A DNA stretch of 5,515 bases from Betaproteobacteria bacterium HGW-Betaproteobacteria-8 (GCA_002842135.1 PHCD01000095.1:1-5515), one strand, 5' to 3'; shown: positions 1-5,515, counted from the stretch's first letter. A program made the numbers and translations. The notes: a model not told the origin generated them from the sequence alone.

Positions 1-169
1 GAATGGTGGTTTGTAGTTCGGCTTCATCGTTTGGATTTATATTGATCCAATTTTGAGTAAATATCAATTCATTTTTAAATGAGGCGCAGCCGACCCAGCA
101 CCCGGCAACACATTAAGCATTACTTTCAGCCCTGGAAAAGAAGATTAAGATAGAGGCGTTTGCAGCCAA
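1..169. other. Left flank without a supported gene
   Basis: I see no complete gene, RNA gene or terminator here. The first 45 bases are open on the + strand in frame 1 and end in TGA at 43-45, which could be the tail of a gene running in from the left, but it is only 14 codons. On the minus strand one frame is open from about base 111 leftward to the edge and reads plausibly as protein near the edge (..NWININPNDEAELQTTI). It has no ATG, no GTG and no ribosome site in that stretch. Either could belong to a neighbouring gene; neither is strong enough to call. Confidence 0.4.
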
Positions 170-233
170 GCTGCAACTTACGGTGTCAAAACTTGCAGCT
201 AATGCTGTCTAACTTGCAACTTATGGTGTCAAA
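170..233 (-). repeat. Three near-tandem 21-bp direct repeats
   Basis: Three copies of a 21-bp unit lie at 170-190, 192-212 and 213-233, so their spacing is 22 and 21 bp, about two helical turns. Copy 3 reads CTTGCAACTTATGGTGTCAAA on the + strand without its last base; copy 1 matches copy 3 at 18 of 21 positions and copy 2 at 17 of 21. On the minus strand the unit has the form TGACACCATAAGTTGCAAG. Period, degeneracy and the inverted copies to the right suggest binding sites for one protein rather than chance. Candidates are a TnsB/TniA-type transposase at a transposon end, or a regulator of the downstream operon. No transposase gene is visible in the window. Confidence 0.75.
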
Positions 234-243
234 AATATCTGTG

Positions 244-375
244 CATGACAGCATAAACTGCAATTTCTAACGACATTAAATCAATGGATCGCAATTTCAC
301 TAAACATCATAATCCACAACTAATTATCCTCATAAGCTGCAAGTACTCCTATGGGATTTACGCATAAGTTGCAAG
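244..375 (+). repeat. Inverted copies of the 21-bp repeat
   Basis: The motif of 170-233 recurs here in the opposite orientation. A copy at 244-264 (CATGACAGCATAAACTGCAAT without the last base) matches the reverse complement of 213-233 at about 15 of 21 positions. The core CATAAGYTGCAAG occurs at 331-343 and 363-375, 32 bp apart, and stays identical for two more bases (TA). The copy at 363-375 is a perfect 13-bp inverted repeat of 213-225. A much weaker copy may sit near 275-295 (11 of 21). The looser spacing here and the tight tandem spacing on the left resemble the two ends of a Tn7-like element placed back to back, but a promoter operator array is also possible. Confidence 0.7.
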
Positions 376-406
376 TAGCCATATGCGTTATCGGGAATTT
401 TTCCTG

Positions 407-433
407 TTGCGCATCTGTTTTATGGGGTATAAA
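407..433 (+). promoter_or_regulatory. Weak candidate promoter for the secretion operon
   Basis: TTGCGC at 407-412 and TATAAA at 428-433 could be -35 and -10 elements, separated by 15 bp, which is shorter than the preferred 17. The -10 lies 67 bases before the GTG start at 501. The AT-rich leader 455-490 has no visible hairpin. An imperfect inverted repeat, CGCATA (361-366) and TATGCG (382-387), surrounds the last copy of the upstream repeat and lies just upstream. Only sequence similarity supports this call. Confidence 0.25.
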
Positions 434-490
434 TTCACATAAAATTAGTTGTACCCGCAAAAAAATAATCAAGAAAAACCAAGAATAATA

Positions 491-496
491 AAGGGA
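491..496 (+). promoter_or_regulatory. Ribosome binding site of the ABC exporter gene
   Basis: AAGGGA ends four bases before the GTG at 501. An in-frame TAA at 489-491 lies just upstream, so no earlier start is possible in this frame. The site and the blocking stop together fix GTG 501 as the likely start. Confidence 0.65.
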
Positions 497-500
497 CCCA

Positions 501-2747
501 GTGGAACAACCGCTGAGCAGGGATGCCTTTGTATGGGGAATAGCGAGCTTATGTAATCTGCATTGCATTCCATTTGACGCCGAATTATTGATTCGGCGTT
601 TTCCGCCTGCGTACGATCTTGGCGTTCTTCTATCCGCTATCAAATCCTTCGGTTTTAAAGTATCTCTCCAGGCTGGCCAGATACAGCCATTACACCCTGC
701 AGTTTTTCCAATTCTTGTCCTGCTCAATCCGCCAATAGAATCAGAATCAAGCGCAGAGCCAAAAGCGGAAGCAAGAGAAGAAGTAAGAGCAGAAGATTCG
801 GCAAGTTCAGGGTCCACAGAGTCGCCTCCCGAGGCTGTAGTCGGGGCGGAAGCTGAGGCTGCAGATACAAACGCCGCGGAACGAATTCCGGAATACGGTT
901 TGGCGCTCGTCGTTAAGACGGACGGTGAACGCGTATTGCTGGTCACTCAGGATTCGCCAGCACCCAAGACCATCCCGCTATCGGAGTTCAACACGCAATT
1001 CTCAGGCCAGATCATCCTCGCGACACCTCAGCAGAAAGCGGTTGAGGAAGATATCAAGGCTCCCGCCAAATTCGGCTTCAAGTGGTTCATCCCGGAACTG
1101 CTCAAGCACAAGAAGATCTGGCGCGAGATACTACTTGCATCCTTCGCCATTCAGTTAGTGGCACTGGCAACACCATTAGGTACGCAGGTCATTATCGATA
1201 AGGTGGTGGTGCACCACACCGTCAGCACCCTGATCGTGATTGCCGTGGCGCTCGGTATCTTCCTCATCTTCAATGCTGCCATGGGCTGGGTGCGCCAATA
1301 CTTGGTGCTGCACACCGGCAACAGAATCGATGCGGTGCTGGCCCATAAAGTATTCGGCCATCTCCTGCATCTGCCCATGCGTTATTTCGAACATCGGCCC
1401 ACCGGCACCTTGGTGGCAAGGCTACAAGGGGTCGAAACCATCCGCGAGTTCCTGGCAGGCAGTCTGGTGACACTGCTCCTGGATTTTCCGTTTTTGTTTG
1501 TATTTCTCGCCATCATGTTCTGGTATAGCTGGCAGCTCACCCTCATTGCACTTGCCACCCTCACGCTCATCACCATCCTCAGTATCGCCATCACCCCGTT
1601 ACTGCGGCAACGCCTCAATCAACAGTTCCTGCTCGGTGCGCGCAATCAGGCTTTCCTGACTGAATATGTCTCCGGCATGGAGACCGTCAAATCCCTGCAA
1701 CTGGAACCGCAACTGCAGAAACAATACGGCGGATACCTCTCTACTTATCTCGCCGCAGGCTTCCAGAGCCGTCAGCTCTCCAACACCTATAACACCTTCG
1801 CCAATGCGCTTGATCAACTACAGACCTTGAGCATCCTCTGTGCCGGCGCCTGGATCGTCATGCATAACCCGGAATTCACCATCGGCATGCTGGTCGCCTT
1901 TCAGATGTTCTCCGGCCGGCTCTCAGGTCCTGTACTCCGACTGGTCGGCATGTATCAGGAATTCCAGCAGGCGGATATCGCCGTGAAGCGATTGGGTGAC
2001 CTGATGGATGCCCCGACAGAACCCTATTCCCTCATCCCCAGCAGAACCAACACCAAAGCCGGGAATATCGAACTTGAAGGCATCAGCTTCCGCTATTCGG
2101 ATAACCACCCCTGGCTCTACCGTAACCTGAACATCACTATCAAACCGAACAAATGCACCGTACTCATGGGCCCATCCGGGTGTGGTAAAAGTACCCTGGC
2201 CAAACTCCTGCTCGGCTTCTACCAACCGCAGGAAGGCAATATCAAGATCGACGGCAAGGATATCCGCCACCTTTCCGCCAATGAACTGCGCAATTACTTC
2301 GGCATCGTGCCGCAAGAGACCATGCTGTTCTCCGGCACCCTTTATGACAACCTCATACTCGCCAATCCGCATGCCAGCTTCGAGCAGATTGTCCAGGCCT
2401 GCCAACTAGCAGGCATCCACGAAACTATCGAGAAACTGCCACAAGCCTACCAGACCGAGATCGGCGAGCACGGCACCGGCTTAAGCGGTGGACAGAAACA
2501 ACGTCTCGCGATTGCCAGAGCGCTGCTCAGGCAACCGAGCATTCTCATCTTCGATGAAGCGGTTTCCAACCTCGATCAACACACGGCAGAACACTTCGCA
2601 CAGACGGTCAACCGCCTCAAGGGGAAGGTCACTATTCTCTTTATCACCCATCAGTTACCCAAGGGACTGCATGTAGATGAGGCGGTGTTGTTAGGAAGCG
2701 GGCAAGAAGCGGGGTTGATTAATATGGAAAAACAGCATGTGGAATAG
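501..2747 (+). CDS. Type I secretion ABC exporter ATPase (HlyB-like)
   Basis: Inner-membrane ATPase subunit of a type I secretion system, expected to bind an RTX-type substrate and drive its export with ATP, together with an HlyD-type fusion protein and a TolC-type channel. At 748 residues it is slightly longer than HlyB. Residues 1 to about 175 form a C39-peptidase-like domain. Alignment by eye to HlyB puts Ala9 at the catalytic Cys position, so it should dock substrate, not cleave it. A Glu/Ala-rich insert at about 80-127 interrupts this domain. The membrane domain spans about 195-490, with clear helices near 208-228, 244-264, 321-342 and 345-365. The ATPase domain is intact: Walker A G557-T565 (Lys563), Q-loop Gln605, LSGGQ 661-665, Walker B ILIFDEA 681-687 (Glu686), H-loop His717. 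GTG start, TAG stop. No fusion-protein gene follows, which is unusual. Confidence 0.93.
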   Translation: MEQPLSRDAFVWGIASLCNLHCIPFDAELLIRRFPPAYDLGVLLSAIKSFGFKVSLQAGQIQPLHPAVFPILVLLNPPIESESSAEPKAEAREEVRAEDSASSGSTESPPEAVVGAEAEAADTNAAERIPEYGLALVVKTDGERVLLVTQDSPAPKTIPLSEFNTQFSGQIILATPQQKAVEEDIKAPAKFGFKWFIPELLKHKKIWREILLASFAIQLVALATPLGTQVIIDKVVVHHTVSTLIVIAVALGIFLIFNAAMGWVRQYLVLHTGNRIDAVLAHKVFGHLLHLPMRYFEHRPTGTLVARLQGVETIREFLAGSLVTLLLDFPFLFVFLAIMFWYSWQLTLIALATLTLITILSIAITPLLRQRLNQQFLLGARNQAFLTEYVSGMETVKSLQLEPQLQKQYGGYLSTYLAAGFQSRQLSNTYNTFANALDQLQTLSILCAGAWIVMHNPEFTIGMLVAFQMFSGRLSGPVLRLVGMYQEFQQADIAVKRLGDLMDAPTEPYSLIPSRTNTKAGNIELEGISFRYSDNHPWLYRNLNITIKPNKCTVLMGPSGCGKSTLAKLLLGFYQPQEGNIKIDGKDIRHLSANELRNYFGIVPQETMLFSGTLYDNLILANPHASFEQIVQACQLAGIHETIEKLPQAYQTEIGEHGTGLSGGQKQRLAIARALLRQPSILIFDEAVSNLDQHTAEHFAQTVNRLKGKVTILFITHQLPKGLHVDEAVLLGSGQEAGLINMEKQHVE
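738..881 (+). other. Glu/Ala-rich insert inside the C39-like domain
   Basis: This segment encodes residues 80-127 of the exporter. By hand count it has 12 Glu and 12 Ala in 48 residues, with Ser, Pro and Thr, and no hydrophobic core, so it should be a disordered acidic loop. By comparison with HlyB it falls between the strand 'FPILVLLN' and the strand 'GLALVVKTDGERVLLV', within the domain that recognises the substrate. HlyB lacks this insert. It may be a low-complexity expansion or may tune substrate binding; nothing in the sequence decides. Confidence 0.6.
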
Positions 2748-2750
2748 TGA

Positions 2751-2756
2751 AAGGAG
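2751..2756 (+). promoter_or_regulatory. Strong ribosome binding site before the 41-codon ORF
   Basis: AAGGAG, continuing as AAGGAGAGGT, lies seven bases before ATG 2764 and four bases after the TAG stop of the exporter gene. It is the best Shine-Dalgarno match in the window. It was probably the start site of the original gene that followed the exporter, and may still drive translation of the short ORF. Confidence 0.6.
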
Positions 2757-2763
2757 AGGTGCA

Positions 2764-2889
2764 ATGAGCAACTATCTTTGGTGGAGAGTCTTTATGACTC
2801 TGACCCCATTTGTCGAGATGCAAGGCAGCGGGGTGGTACTCAATCTCATGGAAGCTGCCAACGATGGGGAATGGAGGATGGTGGCGTGA
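2764..2889 (+). pseudogene. 41-codon ORF holding an RTX gene remnant
   Basis: ATG to TGA, 41 residues, 17 bases after the exporter gene and behind a strong ribosome site. I know no family for it as a whole. Residues 18-31 (EMQGSGVVLNLMEA) match residues 343-356 of the RTX protein downstream (DMQGSGVVRDLREA) at 10 of 14 positions, in the same reading phase; the DNA matches at 34 of 42 bases. The residues before and after do not continue the match. The simplest reading is a leftover piece of another RTX gene, fused by deletion or insertion to a foreign start. It could still be translated as a short peptide, since start, frame and ribosome site are intact, but I see no sign of a function. Confidence 0.55.
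2796..2811. mobile_element. Possible trace of a REP/IS200-type repeat
   Basis: GACTCTGACCCCATTT on the + strand (AAATGGGGTCAGAGTC on the minus strand) ends three bases before the RTX-like remnant. From memory, this word recurs in many proteobacterial genomes next to Y1 (IS200-like/RAYT) transposase genes. I cannot check that here, there is only one copy in the window, and no transposase accompanies it. Confidence 0.25.
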
Positions 2890-2956
2890 CGAACTTATGG
2901 AAACAGGATGGAAAACGTGATCCATCTCTGATTGTTCTAAAGTCTTGGAGATAACT

Positions 2957-3241
2957 ATGCATGAAGATGGCACAAGCACTCAATTGGTTAAAAGTAATAA
3001 ATGTTCGCAATGTGGCGGAGTTGTTGAAGTGAGCCAAGGTGCTGACAAGACCGATATTCTTGGAATAATTGTTGTAACAATATTTCTTTTGGCTTTCGTT
3101 ACTACAGGCGTCTTTGGTAGATACACAATATCTATTTTTATAATAATTGCTGTCCTAGGTGTCTATACTTTGCGAAAAGTACTCATGCAAAAAAAATTTG
3201 ATGTTAATCAGTGTAAGAAATGCCAATCTGAAACCGAGTAA
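2957..3241 (+). CDS. Small two-helix membrane protein with terminal CxxC pairs
   Basis: Protein of 94 residues, family not recognised. A TTG at 2945 is a possible longer start, but the ribosome site GGAG (2947-2950) overlaps it and sits six bases before ATG 2957, so ATG is preferred. Cys16-x-x-Cys19-Gly-Gly near the N-terminus and Cys86-x-x-Cys89 near the C-terminus look like the two halves of a zinc ribbon. Between them lie two hydrophobic helices at about 34-53 and 56-72, joined by a very short turn (Gly-Arg-Tyr). A hairpin would place both Cys pairs on the same side, and the basic residues Arg73, Lys74, Lys79 and Lys80 suggest the cytoplasm. It ends 33 bases before the RTX gene. It is very AT-rich (17 of 60 G+C at 3121-3180), unlike the exporter gene, which suggests separate acquisition. 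Confidence 0.75.
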   Translation: MHEDGTSTQLVKSNKCSQCGGVVEVSQGADKTDILGIIVVTIFLLAFVTTGVFGRYTISIFIIIAVLGVYTLRKVLMQKKFDVNQCKKCQSETE

Positions 3242-3261
3242 GTTTAAAAGCGAAAAATAAG

Positions 3262-3268
3262 AAAGGGG
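3262..3268 (+). promoter_or_regulatory. Ribosome binding site of the RTX gene
   Basis: AAAGGGG lies six bases before ATG 3275, good spacing for an initiation site. It supports that start and shows the RTX gene has its own translation signal, though the 33-base gap after the previous gene contains no promoter or terminator that I can see. Confidence 0.65.
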
Positions 3269-3274
3269 TTAAAA

Positions 3275-4444
3275 ATGTCAGATCAAGGGAATACTAATAC
3301 TCTTAATAACTTGAATGATGCATTTACTGCCGCTGATCTGGCTGCTGGTGCATTGGAGGATAAAGCAAAAGGCTTGCCTCTGGGGACAACCTCGGTGGGA
3401 AAGTATGGTGTCCTAGCTGCGGGCTTCGGTATTGCAGAACAGTTGGAAATATGGGAGGCATCTGATAAGAAATTTGAAGATTTTGAAAGATTTGCAATTG
3501 GTATAAGTACGAATTTTCCAACGCCACTTTCATTAGGACTAATGCCGAAAAAATGGTTTGATGATAATTTTGATAAAGGGCAGAATGAAGCAGATACACT
3601 TAGTACTTTATTGGGTTGGTCTAAAAAATTAAGTAATTTCTTTGATGGGGTTGGTAGCGCCGTCAACACCTTCTGGAATTCCGCCCAAAACTTCATCGTT
3701 CGCCGCGATCCTCTGACCTTCGACCTGGATGGCGATGGTTTGGAAACCCTCGGTATCAACAGCAACAACCCCATCCTCTTCGACCACGACGGTGACGGCA
3801 TCAAGAATGCTACTGGCTGGGTCAACAGTGATGATGCCTTCCTCGTCCTTGACCGTAACGGCAATGGCACCATCGACAACGGCCAAGAGCTCTTCGGCGA
3901 CTCCACCATCAAGAGCAACGGCCAGACTGCTACCGATGGCTTTGACGCATTGGCCGATCTGGACACAAACAGCGATGGTGTGATCGATGCCAATGATGCT
4001 CAATTCAGCAACCTTAGGCTCTGGCGCGACCTCAACCAGGACGGCATTAGTCAATCGGGAGAGCTGTTTACATTGAATGACCTCGGTATTACGGGAATCA
4101 ATGTTGCAAAAACAGCAAATAGCCAGACCTTGGCAAACGGCAACCAGGTAGCCGACAAGGGCACGTTTATTCTCAGTGATGGCACTGAAGGTGAAATGGG
4201 TTCGGTAACGGGCGATATGGCAGACATCAACCTTGCCGATAACGCATTCCACCGGGAATTCCCAGATCAACTCGACACTTCCAATGTTGCACATCTCCCC
4301 GACATGCAAGGCAGCGGGGTTGTAAGAGATCTAAGGGAAGCTACGACTCAATCTTCTACATTACAAAATCTGCTGACTCAATTCTCAACGGCCACTACCC
4401 GAGATGGGCAGATGGCGATTCTTGATCAGTTAATGGATGCGTGA
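3275..4444 (+). CDS. RTX-type calcium-binding protein, N-terminal part up to an in-frame TGA
   Basis: Likely the cargo of the exporter upstream: a secreted calcium-binding protein. Residues 1 to about 125 are an unrecognised AT-rich region without a Sec signal, as expected for type I export. A calcium-binding block follows at about 145-265 with Asp-rich loops: DLDGDG 150-155, DHDGDG 170-175, DRNGNGTID 193-201, DTNSDGVID 230-238 and DLNQDG 252-257. The loop 230-241 fits the 12-residue EF-hand pattern with Asp at position 12, and 252-263 is close with Glu263. Residues 343-356 carry the MQGSG segment also found at 2815-2856. The frame stops at TGA 4442-4444, where I recall homologues reading DAWADTSGM, so Trp appears replaced. 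Without the part beyond the stop, the RTX repeats and presumably the C-terminal export signal are lost. Confidence 0.8.
   Translation: MSDQGNTNTLNNLNDAFTAADLAAGALEDKAKGLPLGTTSVGKYGVLAAGFGIAEQLEIWEASDKKFEDFERFAIGISTNFPTPLSLGLMPKKWFDDNFDKGQNEADTLSTLLGWSKKLSNFFDGVGSAVNTFWNSAQNFIVRRDPLTFDLDGDGLETLGINSNNPILFDHDGDGIKNATGWVNSDDAFLVLDRNGNGTIDNGQELFGDSTIKSNGQTATDGFDALADLDTNSDGVIDANDAQFSNLRLWRDLNQDGISQSGELFTLNDLGITGINVAKTANSQTLANGNQVADKGTFILSDGTEGEMGSVTGDMADINLADNAFHREFPDQLDTSNVAHLPDMQGSGVVRDLREATTQSSTLQNLLTQFSTATTRDGQMAILDQLMDA
4301..4342 (+). repeat. RTX-gene segment repeated at 2815-2856
   Basis: This 42-base stretch matches 2815-2856 at 34 of 42 positions, in the same orientation and codon phase. 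The first 20 bases differ at one position only. Similarity does not clearly extend beyond either edge. It marks homology between the intact RTX gene and the remnant behind the exporter gene. Confidence 0.8.
4442..4444 (+). other. In-frame TGA interrupting the RTX gene
   Basis: TGA in frame with ATG 3275, flanked by codons reading MDA before and ADTSGMAESLDERAA after. The frame stays open from 4445 to the window edge (357 codons). A single G-to-A change from TGG would produce it. The next base is G, not the C that favours readthrough. Inference: recent nonsense mutation, readthrough or base error. Confidence 0.8.
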
Positions 4445-5515
4445 GCGGACACCAGCGGCATGGCAGAAAGCCTGGATGAGCGCGCAGCAAGCTTGCCTGG
4501 ATACTGGATTGGGAATGAAAACGCCGGTTATTACGCACCTTATAAAATCAAATATGAAAGATTTGGGGCTGTCGTAGCAAGTTATGTCTCTGATATAGAG
4601 GTTGGTTTAGAAGGCGGCAGTGGTGGTGGCAGTGCCAGCGGAACAATCGAGCAGGAATATACTCCTGAATTTCAAGCCCTGATTGATGAATGGACGCAGA
4701 AGATCCACATTCTTGAAGCTTTCAATGGCAGGTATTTCTTTGGATTGCCTCAGTCCAGCCAGACAACAGGAGCCGTGACAGGCCTGGTTGTTAAACCGAG
4801 TTCAGGCAGTACAAGTGGTACGGGTAGTTCGGCGCTTTATACGTCCGTTCCAATTGAAATTTCATTTGAGCAAAACCAACTGGACTTGCTTGAACAAAGT
4901 TATCAGGCGTTAAAGTCTTCAATTTATCAATCATTGGTGGTTCAAACCAGGTTCAAACCACTACTGGATAGTATCGATCTTGTAATCGATGGTAGTGGTG
5001 TTTCGCTGGATTTTACTCAGCTCGAGGCGGAATTCGAGAGCAGGATTGCTGCTGACCAAGTAAATGGGTTGATCAATTTAAGTGAATTCAATGTGGTCAC
5101 AAAATCCATGCTCGCCGGCACAGGCTGGAGTGGTTTTGGATTGATGGCTGATACTTTAGAGTTGTTGACGATGACACCGGAAATCGTGCAGTCACTAAAA
5201 GATATAGGAGTTTTTGTTAAGGGATCTGCTGGATTCTCATCCAATGCCGAGGACAATGTTTTGGTTGGCAATGAAATGGATGACACCATTTCAGGTTATG
5301 CTGGAAATGATGTTTTGTTCGGCTTGGCAGGTAACGACACCTTAAGTGGCGGCAATGACTCCGACACGCTTTACGGCGGAGCTGGCAACGACACCCTGAG
5401 CGGAGGTAAAGGCTCGGACTTCCTGTATGGCGGAGCGGGAGACGACACCTTGCACGCATACGCTAGCAGCTATACGAACTATGACACGGATGCGAACTAC
5501 CTTGAAGGCGGGACG
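4445..5515 (+). pseudogene. RTX protein continuation: linker region and RTX repeats, runs off the edge
   Basis: Same frame as 3275-4444, open for 357 codons to the edge, so it is best read as the second part of one RTX gene. Written as a separate gene, it would start at ATG 4460, 15 bases after the stop, but no ribosome site precedes that codon. It encodes, in order: a short region with YWIGNENAGYYAPYKIKYE; a Gly/Ser linker (4613-4642); a mixed helical region with EFQALIDEW and ILEAFNGRYFFGLP; a second Ser/Gly/Thr linker (4799-4831); a helical region to about 5230; then seven RTX nonapeptides. Only two Trp occur after the stop, both TGG (4691, 5126). The rest of the repeats and any C-terminal export signal lie beyond the window. 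The lack of further stops argues that the interruption is recent or not real. Confidence 0.75.
5267..5455 (+). repeat. Seven RTX nonapeptide repeats (27-bp units)
   Basis: Seven consecutive 27-base units encode GNEMDDTIS, GYAGNDVLF, GLAGNDTLS, GGNDSDTLY, GGAGNDTLS, GGKGSDFLY and GGAGDDTLH. They follow the RTX consensus GGxGxDxUx (U a large hydrophobic residue), which folds into a calcium-bound parallel beta-roll once the protein is outside the cell. The first unit is degenerate and the fourth has Asp where Gly is usual. After 5455 the regular period breaks (AYASSYTNYDTDANYLEGG), and another repeat seems to begin at the edge. Confidence 0.95.

Noticed and set aside
1..111. Minus-strand frame reading ..NWININPNDEAELQTTI toward the left edge, possibly the start of a leftward transposase gene
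   Set aside because: It has no ATG, no GTG and no ribosome site in the open stretch, and the residues resemble no family I can name. It would matter if the sequence were extended leftward.
170..375. CRISPR array
   Set aside because: Copies are degenerate, appear in both orientations, are only 21-22 bp apart in the tandem part with no spacers between them, and no cas gene is present.
320..946. 208-codon minus-strand ORF
   Set aside because: It overlaps the N-terminal part of the exporter gene and the repeat region, is Ser/Ala-rich without domain signals, and is a shadow of the acidic insert.
2945..2956. TTG start at 2945 for the small membrane protein
   Set aside because: The GGAG ribosome site lies over this codon and is correctly spaced for ATG 2957.
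3283..3993. 236-codon minus-strand ORF opposite the RTX gene
   Set aside because: It overlaps the RTX coding sequence entirely, has no ribosome site that I could see and no recognisable domain, and is Ser/Pro-rich as expected for an antisense reading.
3629..4309. 226-codon minus-strand ORF opposite the RTX gene
   Set aside because: Antisense shadow of the GC-rich calcium-binding block, whose + strand reading has clear DxDGDG motifs. The minus reading is a Val/Ile/Glu-rich artefact of Asp and Asn codons.
4442..4500. Selenocysteine at the TGA
   Set aside because: The flanking sequence suggests Trp, not Cys, at this place; the protein is not a redox enzyme, and no SECIS-like hairpin is evident just downstream.
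4460..5515. Independent gene starting at ATG 4460
   Set aside because: No Shine-Dalgarno precedes it, and the residues on both sides of the TGA read as one continuous RTX protein. Translational restart remains possible but unsupported.

Overview
The window looks like a proteobacterial type I secretion / RTX locus, all on the + strand. The evidence is an HlyB-family exporter ATPase, a large RTX-type calcium-binding protein, good Shine-Dalgarno sites before most genes, and mixed base composition. I cannot name the genus. The style of the RTX protein (a DxDGDG-rich block, then an 'MQGSG' region, then nonapeptide repeats) recalls beta- and gammaproteobacterial ammonia oxidisers, methylotrophs and methanotrophs, but that is memory, not a search result.

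Layout. Bases 1-500 hold no convincing gene. They contain a cluster of about 21-bp repeats (170-375): three near-tandem copies in one orientation, then at least three in the other. The layout resembles transposase-binding sites at Tn7/Tn5053-type transposon ends, or a dense operator array. A weak promoter candidate follows at 407-433. At 501-2747 lies a complete 748-residue exporter ATPase with an inactive C39-like N-terminal domain, a six-helix membrane domain and an intact ABC domain. At 2764-2889 is a 41-codon ORF behind a very good ribosome site; its second half matches, in frame, a segment of the RTX gene 1.5 kb downstream, so it is probably a remnant. At 2957-3241 is a small AT-rich two-helix membrane protein with a CxxC pair at each end. 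From 3275 to the right edge runs the RTX gene, interrupted by an in-frame TGA at 4442-4444. Its frame then stays open for 357 codons and carries seven RTX nonapeptide repeats at 5267-5455.

How the parts fit. The ABC protein would power export of the RTX protein through an inner-membrane/periplasmic/outer-membrane channel. The membrane-fusion protein (HlyD type) and TolC-type channel are not in the window. An HlyD gene would often follow the ABC gene, but here that position holds remnants, which suggests a rearrangement. The RTX gene is mosaic in base composition, with an AT-rich 5' part and a GC-rich calcium-binding block, and it carries a stop where I recall relatives having Trp. It may therefore be a recent pseudogene, a two-piece gene, a readthrough gene or a sequencing error.

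Most worth checking: the upstream repeat cluster, the in-frame TGA, and the RTX remnant between transporter and cargo.
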